This document shows positions 1-10,868 of a stretch of 21,881 nucleotides of DNA, in pieces (position 1 is the first letter of the stretch; the number at the start of each line of letters is the position of its first letter). A model generated the notes under the pieces. The model made no database searches. It saw only the letters and a list, made by a program, of their open reading frames with translations, and was not told the DNA's origin. This stretch comes from Comamonadaceae bacterium (GTDB lineage Bacteria > Pseudomonadota > Gammaproteobacteria > Burkholderiales > Burkholderiaceae). Location of the stretch: contig CANCGU010000013.1 in the NCBI GenBank assembly GCA_947377705.1, positions 1 through 21,881 of the forward strand, in the 5' to 3' direction. The position numbers were made by a program, and so were the translations under genes.

Positions 1-528
1 AATGATTTTTTCAACGCGTGTATCCCATGTGGACACATCTTCTGGCAATGACTGAAAAATAGCAGAGTGCTCGCTGTCAATGGGCAACAGCGTTGCGCCC
101 CCTTGCTTGACCGCATCTAAAAATACTTCCGCCCCCACGACCAAGGCCTCTTTGTTGGCCAAAAGAAGCCTTTTGCCAGCGCGTGCAGCGGCCAAGCAAG
201 GCGACAAGCCCGCCGCTCCAACGATCGCCGCCATGACGGCGTGCACATCGGGATGCGATGAAACTTCATCTAAAGCCGCAGCACCACTGAGCACCTGAGT
301 CTGCAAACCTTCGGCCTGAAGTTTGTCTTTGAGCTGTTGCGCCGCGGGCGCATGCGCCATCACCGCAAAGCGCGGTTTGAACTGTGCACATTGGCGCAGC
401 ATCAAATCAACCTGGGTCGAACCTGTGAGCGCAAAAATTTGAAATCGTTCAGGGTGACGTGCAATCACGTCCAAGGTGTTGGTGCCAATTGAGCCCGTAG
501 AGCCGAGCACTGTGATGCGTTGAGGCAT
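1..528 (-). CDS. dxr: 1-deoxy-D-xylulose 5-phosphate reductoisomerase (partial, C-terminus outside window)
   Basis: Second step of the MEP isoprenoid pathway: rearrangement and NADPH-dependent reduction of DXP to MEP in the cytoplasm. The visible 176 residues begin [15 protein letters not shown], the Rossmann nucleotide-binding motif of Dxr. They continue through [18 protein letters not shown] and the [10 protein letters not shown] metal/substrate segment, both typical of the family. The C-terminal half lies beyond the left edge. The ATG at 528 gives the usual N-terminus but has no clear ribosome binding site. An in-frame ATG at 549 would add seven residues and overlaps the cdsA stop as TGATG, so translational coupling is possible. 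The gene is last of the visible rpsB-to-dxr run. The identification is secure; the start is not. Confidence 0.95.
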   Translation of the reverse strand, partial: MPQRITVLGSTGSIGTNTLDVIARHPERFQIFALTGSTQVDLMLRQCAQFKPRFAVMAHAPAAQQLKDKLQAEGLQTQVLSGAAALDEVSSHPDVHAVMAAIVGAAGLSPCLAAARAGKRLLLANKEALVVGAEVFLDAVKQGGATLLPIDSEHSAIFQSLPEDVSTWDTRVEKII

Positions 529-548
529 AACCACTAGATGTTGATCCA

Positions 549-1385
549 TCACACCGATTGCGCCAACATCAGGGCTAACGGCAAGGTAGGCAACAAAGCG
601 TCTACACGGTCAAGCACACCGCCGTGGCCCGGTAACAACTGGCTGCTATCTTTGATACCTGCGCTGCGCTTGACCAAAGACTCGACTAAATCACCTGCCA
701 CACTCATAAGCGTCAAGAACACAGTGGCCAATACCAAGAACGGGGCTCCACGACTATAGAGCCGGGTGAAGAGACTGGGGCTGTCTACTGCGTATTGCGT
801 GTCGATCCAAATCCACACACCCGCCATCAGCAGCACGCCCACCATGCCGCCCCACACACCTTCCCAGCTTTTGCCGGGGCTGATGGCTGAGGCCAGTTTG
901 CGTTGCCCAAAAGCACGTCCCGAGAAATAAGCAGCAATGTCCGCCATCCACACCAAGAACAGCACGGACAGCAAAAAGTTCATGCCAATGACTTTCGCTT
1001 GGTACATGGCAAGCCATGTCAGCCACAAAGCCAACACGCCCACTACCAAACGTAAAGCACGCGAAATCGTGGCCCAGCGCTCTACGCCGTGGCGAATCAA
1101 CCAAGCTGCCACCAAGACCCACGCGGCCCCCGTGATGGTCCAAACATTTGCCGGTGCTTGATACGCCCAACGCGCAGACCATGCGTACAAACACAGCATC
1201 ACACATACCGCGGCCACTCGCAAAGAGCCACGCATAGCAAAGCCGTTCAGACGGCCCCACTCCCATGCACCTGCCGCGATAAGCACAAGCGTGAGCCCAG
1301 CCAACGGCTCAGCCGTGTCAGCCAACAAAGCGGGCAACAAAAGCGCCAACAAAACCAGCGCGGTGATGACGCGTTGCTTCAGCAT
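549..1385 (-). CDS. cdsA: phosphatidate cytidylyltransferase (CDP-diacylglycerol synthase)
   Basis: Inner-membrane enzyme converting phosphatidate and CTP to CDP-diacylglycerol, the precursor of all phospholipids. The 278-residue protein is almost entirely hydrophobic, with several predicted transmembrane helices beginning at residue 5. It carries the CdsA signature near the C-terminus: SLVKR at 236-240, IKD at 244-246, then [11 protein letters not shown] at 252-262, including the metal-binding Asp residues. Its start lies only 5 bp downstream of the frr stop, with GGCGG-like sequence from the frr end acting as a possible ribosome binding site. Its stop touches an alternative dxr start. Most relatives have uppS between frr and cdsA; here the two are adjacent. 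Confidence 0.95.
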   Translation of the reverse strand: MLKQRVITALVLLALLLPALLADTAEPLAGLTLVLIAAGAWEWGRLNGFAMRGSLRVAAVCVMLCLYAWSARWAYQAPANVWTITGAAWVLVAAWLIRHGVERWATISRALRLVVGVLALWLTWLAMYQAKVIGMNFLLSVLFLVWMADIAAYFSGRAFGQRKLASAISPGKSWEGVWGGMVGVLLMAGVWIWIDTQYAVDSPSLFTRLYSRGAPFLVLATVFLTLMSVAGDLVESLVKRSAGIKDSSQLLPGHGGVLDRVDALLPTLPLALMLAQSV

Positions 1386-1390
1386 CTGGC

Positions 1391-1951
1391 TTAGACCGCC
1401 ATGATTTCGTGTTCTTTACTGGCGATCAGCTTATCGATCTCAGCAATGTGGCTGTCTGTTACTTTTTGGATGTCGGCTTCAGCACGTTTTTGGTCATCTT
1501 CAGAAGCGAGTTTGTCTTTCACCAATTTCTTTACCGATTCGTTGGCATCACGGCGCAAATTGCGCACGGCGACCTTGGCGTTCTCACCTTCGGTGCGCAC
1601 TACTTTGGTCAGCTCTTTGCGACGCTCTTCAGACATGGGAGGCATAGGCACACGAATCAATTCACCCATCGATGAGGGGTTTAGGCCCAAATCGCTGTCG
1701 CGAATGGCTTTTTCAATCTTGGCACCCATGGGCTTTTCCCAAGGCTGCACGCTCAAGGTGCGGGCATCCAACAAAGACACGTTGGCCACTTGGCTGATCG
1801 GCACCATCGAGCCGTAGTAATCGACTTGCACAGAATCTAACAAGGATGGGCTAGGACGGCCGGTGCGAATTTTGGTCAAACTGTTGCTGAAGGCCGCAAT
1901 GGATTGGCCCATTTTGGTTTCGGTGGTTTTCTTGATGTCAGCGATGGTCAT
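1391..1951 (-). CDS. frr: ribosome recycling factor
   Basis: Works with EF-G to split post-termination ribosomes so that subunits are reused. The 186-residue length matches the family (about 185). Typical segments are visible: the N-terminal [27 protein letters not shown], then [23 protein letters not shown] and [20 protein letters not shown]. The C-terminal helix of the three-helix bundle follows. A good Shine-Dalgarno (AGGAG, about 7 nt upstream) fixes the ATG at 1951. The gene lies 48 bp downstream of pyrH and 5 bp upstream of cdsA, so all three are probably cotranscribed. Confidence 0.97.
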   Translation of the reverse strand: MTIADIKKTTETKMGQSIAAFSNSLTKIRTGRPSPSLLDSVQVDYYGSMVPISQVANVSLLDARTLSVQPWEKPMGAKIEKAIRDSDLGLNPSSMGELIRVPMPPMSEERRKELTKVVRTEGENAKVAVRNLRRDANESVKKLVKDKLASEDDQKRAEADIQKVTDSHIAEIDKLIASKEHEIMAV

Positions 1952-1999
1952 GTTGTGCTCCTGAAGCAGCGCAGTGTGAGATTCGGAAAAATTGGGGAA

Positions 2000-2722
2000 T
2001 TAGGCGTGCACCAATGTGCCTTCGTCTTCGCCCATGACAACGCGCTTGAGCGCGCCGTTTTTGAAAATAGAGAACACCTTGATGGGCAGTTTTTGGTCAC
2101 GGCACAAGGCAAATGCTGTGGCGTCCATGATGCCGAGGTTTTGGCCAATGGCGTCGTCAAAGCTAATTTCGGTGTAACGGGTGGCGTTGGGATCTTTCTT
2201 GGGGTCAGCGGTGTAAACCCCGTCAACCTTAGTGGCTTTAAGCACCATCTCGGCACCGATCTCAGCACCACGCAGTGCGGCAGCGGTGTCGGTCGTAAAG
2301 AAGGGGTTGCCTGTACCAGCAGCAAACACCACCACTTTGCCCTCTTCAAGGTATTGCAAAGCTTTGGGGCGCACATAAGGCTCAACCACTTGGTCAATCG
2401 CAATGGCAGACATGACACGAGCGGTCAAACCTGTTTTGTTCATCGCGTCGGCCAAGGCCAGTGAATTCATCACCGTGGCCAACATGCCCATGTAATCTGC
2501 TGTGGCGCGGTCCATGCCGACTGAACCACCCGCAACACCACGGAAGATGTTGCCGCCACCAATGACGATGGCCACCTCGACGCCGAGGTGGATGACTTCA
2601 GCCACTTCATCCACGATACGAACGATGGTGGCGCGATTGATACCAAACGCATCATCGCCCATCAAGGCCTCCCCCGACAGCTTGAGCAAAATACGCTTGT
2701 AGGCTGGCTTTGGTGAGGTCAT
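2000..2722 (-). CDS. pyrH: UMP kinase
   Basis: Phosphorylates UMP to UDP with ATP in de novo pyrimidine nucleotide synthesis; bacterial PyrH is a hexamer regulated by GTP and UTP. The 240-residue length is standard. The amino-acid-kinase fold is shown by KLSGEAL at 14-20, GGGNIFRG at 55-62 and [16 protein letters not shown] from residue 71. A C-terminal ATP-binding region follows ([17 protein letters not shown]). The ATG at 2722 has AAGGAG about 7 nt upstream. It is separated from tsf by a hairpin with a short T tract, so it may be expressed partly by readthrough and partly from its own promoter. Confidence 0.97.
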   Translation of the reverse strand: MTSPKPAYKRILLKLSGEALMGDDAFGINRATIVRIVDEVAEVIHLGVEVAIVIGGGNIFRGVAGGSVGMDRATADYMGMLATVMNSLALADAMNKTGLTARVMSAIAIDQVVEPYVRPKALQYLEEGKVVVFAAGTGNPFFTTDTAAALRGAEIGAEMVLKATKVDGVYTADPKKDPNATRYTEISFDDAIGQNLGIMDATAFALCRDQKLPIKVFSIFKNGALKRVVMGEDEGTLVHA

Positions 2723-2763
2723 GAAAAGGCTCCTTGATGTGTGCGATGAAGTTTATGTACGGG

Positions 2764-2798
2764 GATATCAAAAGGGGAGCCTAAGCCCCCCTTTGTTT
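2764..2798 (-). terminator. hairpin with T tract between tsf and pyrH
   Basis: Read on the minus strand just after the tsf stop, AAAGGGG and CCCCTTTT can pair around a 10-nt GGCTTAGGCT loop and end in four T residues. This looks like a rho-independent terminator or attenuator at the end of the rpsB-tsf unit. The T run is short, so partial readthrough into pyrH is plausible. Confidence 0.6.
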
Positions 2799-3691
2799 TA
2801 AGCAGACTGCTTAGCGGCAGCGACTTGAGCGGCCACTTCGGCTGCAAAGTCGTCCACCTTCTTCTCGATGCCCTCACCCACCACATACAGGGTGAAAGAA
2901 GCCACTTTGGTGTTAGCTGCCTTGAGCATTTGCTCAACGGTTTGCTTGTCGTTCTTAACGAAAGTTTGGTCAAACAAAGACACCTCTTTGAGGTACTTCT
3001 GCACAGAACCTTCCACCATCTTGGTCACGATGTCAGCAGGCTTGCCAGACTCAGCAGCCTTGGCGGCAGCAACTGAACGCTCTTTTTCGATCAAGTCAGC
3101 AGGCACATCAGCGCTGGTCAGGGCCACTGGCTTCATCGCGGCCACATGCATGGCTACATCTTTGGCTGCAGTTTCATCGCCGTCAAACTCAACCAACACA
3201 CCAATGCGCGTGCCGTGCAAGTAAGAAGCCAACTTGTGTGCGCCATCAAAACGCTTGAAACGGCGGAAGCTCATGTTCTCACCGATCTTGCCGATCAAAC
3301 CTTTACGCACGTCTTCGAGCGTAGGGCCAAAGCTGTCTTGCTCGTAAGGCAAAGCGCCCAAAGCTTCAATAGACGCTGGGTTGCGCTCAGCCACCAACTT
3401 GGCAGCGGCTTGCGCCAGAGCCAAGAAGCTGTCGTTCTTAGTCACAAAGTCGGTTTCGCAGTTCACTTCCAACACTGCACCCGTGTTGCCGTTGATGAAG
3501 CTAGTCACCACGCCTTCGGCCGTCACGCGGCTAGAAGCTTTGCCAGCTTTGCTGCCAAGCTTGACACGCAACAACTCTTCTGCTTTGGCCATGTCGCCAT
3601 CAGCCTCAGTCAAAGCCTTCTTGCACTCCATCATGGGAGCGTCGGTTTTTGCGCGCAGTTCAGCGACCATGCTTGCGGTAATTGCAGCCAT
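2798..3691 (-). CDS. tsf: elongation factor Ts
   Basis: Guanine nucleotide exchange factor that regenerates EF-Tu-GTP from EF-Tu-GDP. The 297 residues start with the UBA-like domain ([24 protein letters not shown]). The conserved TDFV motif at 80-83, which disrupts magnesium binding in EF-Tu, is intact ([11 protein letters not shown]). The coiled-coil and dimerisation region follows. The start at 3691 has GGAG 7 nt upstream. The gene lies downstream of rpsB in the usual order, with a strong hairpin in the 83-bp gap between them. Confidence 0.97.
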   Translation of the reverse strand: MAAITASMVAELRAKTDAPMMECKKALTEADGDMAKAEELLRVKLGSKAGKASSRVTAEGVVTSFINGNTGAVLEVNCETDFVTKNDSFLALAQAAAKLVAERNPASIEALGALPYEQDSFGPTLEDVRKGLIGKIGENMSFRRFKRFDGAHKLASYLHGTRIGVLVEFDGDETAAKDVAMHVAAMKPVALTSADVPADLIEKERSVAAAKAAESGKPADIVTKMVEGSVQKYLKEVSLFDQTFVKNDKQTVEQMLKAANTKVASFTLYVVGEGIEKKVDDFAAEVAAQVAAAKQSA

Positions 3692-3730
3692 TTAAATTCT
3701 CCGTAGTCAGTTCAAAACAATTTAGGTGTG

Positions 3731-3756
3731 AAAAAGGGGCTTCACAAGCCCCTTTT
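3731..3756 (-). terminator. strong rho-independent-type hairpin between rpsB and tsf
   Basis: A perfect 11-bp stem (AAAAGGGGCTT at 3732-3742, AAGCCCCTTTT at 3746-3756) closes a 3-nt loop. It is flanked by A/T runs on both sides and on the minus strand is followed by five T residues. It sits in the rpsB-tsf intergenic gap, where it probably reduces tsf transcription relative to rpsB. Confidence 0.75.
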
Positions 3757-3774
3757 CAAGCTTGGGCCGCGTGA

Positions 3775-4515
3775 TTAAGCAGCGACTTCAACAAACTCTT
3801 CGCCGCCTTCGGTCACAGCTTTGACCAAGTCGTTGGTGGCGTTGGCACGGCCTTCGATGATCGCGTCAGCGATACCACGAGCGTACAAAGTCACAGCCTT
3901 AGAAGAGTCATCGTTACCTGGGATGATGTAGTCGATACCTTCGGGTGAGTGGTTAGAGTCGACCACCCCGATCAATGGGATACCCAACTTCTTGGCTTCA
4001 GCGATGGCAATTTTGTGATAACCCACGTCGATCACGAAGATCGCATCAGGCAACACAGCCATATCTTGAATGCCGCCGATGTCTTTCTCAAGCTTTTCCA
4101 TTTCGCGCTTGAACATCAGCTGTTCTTTTTTAGACAAAGCGTCCAAGCCAGCTTCTTGCTGGATTTTCATGTCTTTCAAACGCTTGATGGATGTTTTGAC
4201 GGTTTTGAAGTTGGTCAACATGCCGCCCAACCAACGTTGGTCAACATAAGGCACGCCAGCACGTTGTGCTTCAGCGGCGACGATTTCGCGTGATTGACGC
4301 TTGGTACCGATCATCAACACGGTGCCACGGTTCGCAGACAACTGCTTGACGAACTTGACAGCGTCTTGGAACATCGGCAACGATTTTTCCAAGTTGATGA
4401 TGTGAATTTTGTTGCGGTGACCGAAGATGAACGGTGACATCTTGGGGTTCCAGAAGCGAGTTTGGTGACCAAAGTGGACGCCGGCTTCCAGCATATCGCG
4501 CATAGTGACTGACAT
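3775..4515 (-). CDS. rpsB: 30S ribosomal protein S2
   Basis: Structural protein of the 30S subunit, bound late in assembly with S1. The start chosen is the ATG at 4515, giving [19 protein letters not shown]. It has GGAG 8 nt upstream and yields 246 residues, the usual family length. The frame stays open 45 residues further upstream, but that extension has no S2 character. Typical segments include [32 protein letters not shown] and the C-terminal [10 protein letters not shown] and [21 protein letters not shown]. It is the first gene of the minus-strand cluster and is preceded by a structured leader. Confidence 0.97.
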   Translation of the reverse strand: MSVTMRDMLEAGVHFGHQTRFWNPKMSPFIFGHRNKIHIINLEKSLPMFQDAVKFVKQLSANRGTVLMIGTKRQSREIVAAEAQRAGVPYVDQRWLGGMLTNFKTVKTSIKRLKDMKIQQEAGLDALSKKEQLMFKREMEKLEKDIGGIQDMAVLPDAIFVIDVGYHKIAIAEAKKLGIPLIGVVDSNHSPEGIDYIIPGNDDSSKAVTLYARGIADAIIEGRANATNDLVKAVTEGGEEFVEVAA

Positions 4516-4627
4516 AGAGATACTCCAAAGGTTGGGTCTAAAATCCAGCCCATCATCACCGCCAGTTTTCATTCTTGAAAAACTTTTGGCAACACCTTGA
4601 TTGGACTGGTTTGCGAGTGATGTTTGT

Positions 4628-4674
4628 CCGAACTTGAGACAAAGCCTCAACCTCGGAAAAACCCCATGATTCTA
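4628..4674 (-). promoter_or_regulatory. probable rpsB promoter (-10) and leader hairpin
   Basis: On the minus strand a TAGAAT -10-like box (4669-4674) has a poor -35 (GTGAGG) 17 nt upstream. Transcription from it would give a leader of roughly 145 nt before rpsB. The leader starts with a nested hairpin at 4628-4656: CCGA/TCGG outside, a 2x2 internal loop, then TTGAG/CTCAA closing a 7-nt loop. In other bacteria S2 represses its own operon through the mRNA leader, so this hairpin is a candidate S2 target. That role is inferred. Confidence 0.4.
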
Positions 4675-4730
4675 GCACATCCATACATGCCCCTCACCCC
4701 CGCCCACCCGCCTTCAGCAAGGATTTCCGT

Positions 4731-5987
4731 ATGAAGGTTGCCGTGATTGGTGCGGGCGTGATTGGCATCACCACCGCCTACGAATTAGCGACACTTGGCC
4801 ACGAAGTCACAGTTTTTGAACGCAATGGCGCCGCAGCCGAAGAATGCAGCTTTTCCAACACGGGCGTAGCCTCTGTGAGCTATGCGGCCCCCTGGGCAAA
4901 GCCAGGCATGCTCAAACATGTGCTGTCTCACTTGTGGCAACGCGATACACCGCTGCGCATTTCAAACCCTAGCTTCGCCGAATGGCGGTGGTTATGGAAA
5001 ATGCGCAAAGCAAGCAACAGCCAGACCTTTGCTCGAAACCGCGAAAGCATGTTGCGTTTGGCCGAATACAGCAACCACCGCATGCGCGCACTCACCGACA
5101 CTTTGAACTTGGTGCATGAACGCAGCCAAGGTTTCATGGTGCTGCTGCGCAGCGAGCGGGAAAGCAAATTGATGCAAGCGTCCTTGCAGGTGATGCGCGA
5201 TGCCGGGCTAGGCTTTAAAACCCTGAATGCTGAAGAAGCCAGAGAAATCGAGCCTGCACTCCGTCCAGAAACCACTTTGGCGCAAGCGATTTACTTCCCC
5301 GAAGACGAAGTGGGTAACTGCCGCCAATTTAGCCTCTTACTCAAAGGCGAAGCCGAGGCTCTGGGCGTGAAATTTCGCTTCAATACGCCGATCGAACCCC
5401 TGGCCGCCGCTCAACCAAAAATCATTCGTACCTCGGCCCAAGACTTAGGCGAAAAGTTTGATGCCATCGTCGTTTGCGCAGGTCTTGCGAGTGCGCAACT
5501 CGTTCGACCACTTGGCCTGCACATTCCTTTGGTGGCGATACACGGTTACGCCATCAGCGCCGCTGTGCGTGAACCCTTGGACGCCCCACGCAGCGGCGTG
5601 ATGGACGAACAATACAAAGTCGCCATCAGCCGTTTGGGTCAACGGGTGCGCGTCTCTGGAGGTTCTGAAATTGGTGGCAATGCCAACCGTCACGACGCAG
5701 CCAGTATCAAAACGCTTTACCGTGTGTTGGACGACTGGTTCCCCGGCGCCGCACGTACACAAGACAGTGTGCAGGTTTGGAAAGGTTCACGCCCGATGCT
5801 GCCGGATGGTCCACCCATTCTGGGGGCCAGCGGCATCCCTGGCGTTTGGCTCAATTTAGGCCACGGCGCCAGTGGTTGGACTTTGGCTTGTGGCAGCGCC
5901 CGCGCAGTGGCAGACAGCATCAATGGCAAGAGCCCTGACATTGATTTGCAAGGTTTAGGTCTTGAACGCTTGCATCTTCAACGATGA
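4731..5987 (+). CDS. dadA: FAD-dependent D-amino acid dehydrogenase (DadA family)
   Basis: Flavoprotein oxidase/dehydrogenase of the DAO superfamily that oxidatively deaminates D-amino acids to 2-oxo acids and passes electrons to the respiratory chain at the membrane. The 418 residues start with a dinucleotide-binding fold, VIGAGVIGITTAYELA (GxGxxG at 7-12), ending in an acidic residue (VFERNG). The DadA-type segment NTGVASVSYAAPWAKPGM follows. The C-terminal LNLGHGASGWTLACGS is the family's FAD-binding closing motif. The start has AAGGA 7-8 nt upstream. It is divergent from rpsB and overlaps the next gene by 4 bases. A role on another amine, such as glycine or sarcosine, cannot be excluded. 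Confidence 0.85.
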   Translation: MKVAVIGAGVIGITTAYELATLGHEVTVFERNGAAAEECSFSNTGVASVSYAAPWAKPGMLKHVLSHLWQRDTPLRISNPSFAEWRWLWKMRKASNSQTFARNRESMLRLAEYSNHRMRALTDTLNLVHERSQGFMVLLRSERESKLMQASLQVMRDAGLGFKTLNAEEAREIEPALRPETTLAQAIYFPEDEVGNCRQFSLLLKGEAEALGVKFRFNTPIEPLAAAQPKIIRTSAQDLGEKFDAIVVCAGLASAQLVRPLGLHIPLVAIHGYAISAAVREPLDAPRSGVMDEQYKVAISRLGQRVRVSGGSEIGGNANRHDAASIKTLYRVLDDWFPGAARTQDSVQVWKGSRPMLPDGPPILGASGIPGVWLNLGHGASGWTLACGSARAVADSINGKSPDIDLQGLGLERLHLQR

Positions 5988-7468
5988 ACACCGACGCCCT
6001 CACGCAAACACTGAGCAGCCAAGCCACTTGGCCGCTGCACAGCGTGGCACAGACCCAAATCATTGAGCTTGAGGCACAAGCCGCGCTTCCTACTCACACA
6101 CTGATGCAACGCGCAGGCTTAGCCACCGCGCAACTGGCCTTGGCAATTGCCCCTCACGCACAGAAAATTTGGATTGCCTGCGGCCCCGGCAACAACGGCG
6201 GTGACGGCTTAGAGGCTGCCATTCATTTGCACGCCTGGGGCAAACACCCGATCGTCACTTGGTTGGGGGAAGAAGGTCACGCCCCAGCTGACGCCCAACA
6301 AGCATGGCGTCGCGCGAAGCATGCAGGCGTCACCTTTGCAGAACACGCGCCCGAGCACTTTGACCTCGCCATTGACGCCCTCCTCGGCATCGGCGCACAA
6401 CGTGCGCCAGAAGGGGTGATGGCACAGTGGCTCCATGTGATGCAAAGCAACCGCGCGCCGTTGCTATGCGTCGACATCCCCACTGGGTTGGTGGCAGACA
6501 CGGGTGAATGGCTGGGTCAACCGCTCTCACACAGCACGCTAGGACCGCCTCAACGCCATACCTTGAGCTTGCTCACACTCAAGCCAGGATTATTCACAGC
6601 AGATGGTCAAGATGCCGCTGGGCAAGTTTGGTTTAACCAGCTAGGCGTTGACGTAGGAACAATACCCACCGCTTGGCTACAACAAAACCAGACACCCCCT
6701 GCACCCAGGACTCAGAACAGCCACAAAGGTAGTTTTGGCGATGTAGCGGTGATGGGTGGTGCGCCGGGCATGTCAGGTGCGGCCGTGCTCGCGGCAGTCG
6801 CCGCTTTGCATGGCGGTGCTGGGCGCGTCTTCGTGGGATTGCTAGATAGCGAAGCAAAGCACGCCATCACAGCCACGCACCCGTCCTTGATGGTGCGCTC
6901 ACCGACGGCGCTTGATTTGCACACGGCCACGGTCGTGTGTGGCTGTGGCGGTGGTGATGCCATTCGCCCGCTCTTACCTAACGTGCTGTCGTCATCTCTA
7001 CGCTTGGTCTTAGATGCTGACGCTTTGAACGCCATTGCACGCGACACGTCATTGCAAGATCTGTTGAAAAAACGCAGCACGCGCCATAAGCCAACCGTAC
7101 TCACGCCTCATCCACTCGAGGCGGCTCGGCTTTTGAATTGCTCGGTGAAAGACATTCAGAAAAATCGCATCCATGCGGCCCAGCAACTTGCAAACACGTT
7201 TCAATCCGTTGTGGTCCTCAAGGGCTCGGGCAGCATCGTTGCAAGCCCAAATCATATCCCCATCATCAACGCGTCTGGCAATGCGCTGCTCGCGACAGCT
7301 GGCACTGGCGATGTGCTGGCTGGACTGATAGGCGCGTACATCGCACGCAGCGAAGACCCCTTCTCAGACACCTACCAAGCCGTGTATGTGCATGGCCACA
7401 TCGCGACCAAATGGCGAAACGATGCACCCGCACTCGATGCCGCATTGTTAGCAGCATCGGTGCGTTGA
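5984..7468 (+). CDS. nnr: bifunctional NAD(P)HX repair enzyme (epimerase + ADP-dependent dehydratase)
   Basis: Repairs hydrated NADH/NADPH. The N-terminal YjeF_N domain (about residues 15-225) interconverts R and S epimers; it shows GPGNNGGDG at 67-75 and DIPTGLVADTG, with Thr where Ser is common. The C-terminal ribokinase-like domain (about 240-494) dehydrates the S epimer using ADP. It has KGSFGDVAVMGGAPGMSGAA, VLDADALNAIA, LTPHPLEAARLL and the anion hole/catalytic GTGD at 440-443. The fused architecture and 494-residue length match bacterial Nnr. Its ATG overlaps the dadA stop (ATGA), so translation is probably coupled. It converges on rnr with only 18 bp between stops and no visible terminator. 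Confidence 0.93.
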   Translation: MNTDALTQTLSSQATWPLHSVAQTQIIELEAQAALPTHTLMQRAGLATAQLALAIAPHAQKIWIACGPGNNGGDGLEAAIHLHAWGKHPIVTWLGEEGHAPADAQQAWRRAKHAGVTFAEHAPEHFDLAIDALLGIGAQRAPEGVMAQWLHVMQSNRAPLLCVDIPTGLVADTGEWLGQPLSHSTLGPPQRHTLSLLTLKPGLFTADGQDAAGQVWFNQLGVDVGTIPTAWLQQNQTPPAPRTQNSHKGSFGDVAVMGGAPGMSGAAVLAAVAALHGGAGRVFVGLLDSEAKHAITATHPSLMVRSPTALDLHTATVVCGCGGGDAIRPLLPNVLSSSLRLVLDADALNAIARDTSLQDLLKKRSTRHKPTVLTPHPLEAARLLNCSVKDIQKNRIHAAQQLANTFQSVVVLKGSGSIVASPNHIPIINASGNALLATAGTGDVLAGLIGAYIARSEDPFSDTYQAVYVHGHIATKWRNDAPALDAALLAASVR

Positions 7469-7486
7469 GGCCATCGATCGTTTGCT

Positions 7487-9844
<2,358 letters not shown>

Positions 9845-10391
9845 CGCGGGGTAAACACGTCTGTAAAAGTTGTTACAAATCAACAACTTACGTTACAACT
9901 GATTACTCCTAATGTGCGTAAATTACATATTCACTACGCACGATTTACGCACAAACCCACACTTCCAACACCGCAACAACTGCGCACTGTTACGTTTTAT
10001 CTACTCACGTAATCCAAAACTCTAGGCCTGTAAGAGTTCCAATCACTTGTGTAGTCCAATGTAAATTCTTAAGGCTTCCCTCAAAGAATTTACTCTTAAA
10101 TCCAGCCCACATGATACGGGCTTATCCCATCAAAACATGACTAACCTTGTGACATATTCATGTCATCCTCCAAGCGCACGTGCTGATCACAATTTGCTCA
10201 AGATTGCAGCTAGATGATCTGAAAAATTGCTCACAAGTTAGTGCGGTAAATTTGCGGCCCCTTGACATCATCTTTGTTCATCATTAAGGGTGCTGAATGG
10301 CAGATTAGCAATCACAAAAACCTGCAAACATGTTCGGCTTCTAGAATGTTTAAATTTCAACGATGCACTACACACTGACAAGGAAGAGCAC
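9845..10391. other. 547-bp AT-rich left end of the island, no convincing gene
   Basis: No gene is recognised in this stretch. It holds three perfect inverted repeats. AAGTTGTT/AACAACTT (9867-9874, 9882-9889) lies just after the tRNA. GTGCGTAAAT/ATTTACGCAC (9914-9923, 9943-9952) overlaps the 20-bp site shared with the right end. GTAAATTCTT/AAGAATTTAC (10061-10070, 10084-10093) follows. A shorter TGACAT/ATGTCA (10150-10165) comes next. A consensus TTGACA at 10262-10267 could be the -35 of the DUF1330 gene, but the matching -10 is poor. The composition and repeats fit an attachment region. Confidence 0.6.
9914..9952. repeat. candidate integrase arm sites, left end
   Basis: Three copies of a TACGCA-type motif occur in 39 bp. 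GTGCGTAA at 9914-9921 is inverted; ACTACGCAC and TTTACGCAC in 9933-9952 are direct. The outer copies form a perfect 10-bp inverted repeat. The block 9933-9952 matches 20761-20780 at 17 of 20 positions. Function as recombinase-binding arms is inferred. Confidence 0.5.
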
Positions 10392-10682
10392 ATGTCTAAA
10401 AGTTACTGGATTTCCACATATCGCGCGGTGAAGAACGAAGAAAAGGTTGCCGCCTACGCCAAGCTCGCAGGGCCTGCGCTAACAGCAGCAGGTGGTCGAT
10501 TCCTAGCTCGTGGTGAACCATCGATGACCTATGAACTTGGATTGAAGCAACGCACCGTGTTACTCGAATTTGATAGTGTTGAACAGGCCGTAGCAGCCCA
10601 TGACAGCCCCGCTTATCAGGCGGCCTTGGCTGCTCTAGACGATGGCGCGGATCGGGATATCCGAATCATTCAAGGTGTTTAA
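10392..10682 (+). CDS. DUF1330 family protein
   Basis: A 96-residue protein of the DUF1330 family, small dimeric alpha/beta-barrel proteins with a ferredoxin-like fold and mostly unknown function. Family features visible are the N-terminal YWISTYRAVKNEEKVAAYAKLAGPAL, the GGRFLARG turn and the VLLEFDSVEQAVAAHDSPAYQAAL helix that ends the fold. The start is set at 10392, where GGAAGAG lies about 5 nt upstream. A longer frame from 10290 would add 34 residues without family similarity. It is transcribed towards livF (convergent) with 186 bp between them and no clear terminator. Members often sit in catabolic clusters, so a supporting role for the island's pathway is possible; no reaction can be assigned. 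Confidence 0.8.
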   Translation: MSKSYWISTYRAVKNEEKVAAYAKLAGPALTAAGGRFLARGEPSMTYELGLKQRTVLLEFDSVEQAVAAHDSPAYQAALAALDDGADRDIRIIQGV

Positions 10683-10868
10683 CTTTATCAAGACTGCAAC
10701 CTCCACCCTCATGGACATGGTGATTGCGCTTATACAAAAATTGTGCCAGCAACCCACGTACGTTGCTTCTTGGCATTAGCCTAAATCAGAAGACCAAGCT
10801 TAGGTTACGTTATCAATTGGTGCTGCTTAATTTCTGCAGGTTAATTTTTGGAGAGTCTTGGAATAAAG

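Noticed and set aside
1904..2464. Long plus-strand open frame opposite pyrH and frr (186 codons)
   Set aside because: It is antisense to well-identified genes, has no recognisable family and is the frame shadow expected from their codon use.
3146..3706. 186-codon plus-strand frame opposite tsf
   Set aside because: No domain features; it lies within a conserved essential gene on the other strand.
10731..10775. Possible terminator between the DUF1330 gene and livF (GCAAC/GTTGC hairpin)
   Set aside because: The stem is only 5 bp with an irregular outer extension and no T tract on either strand.
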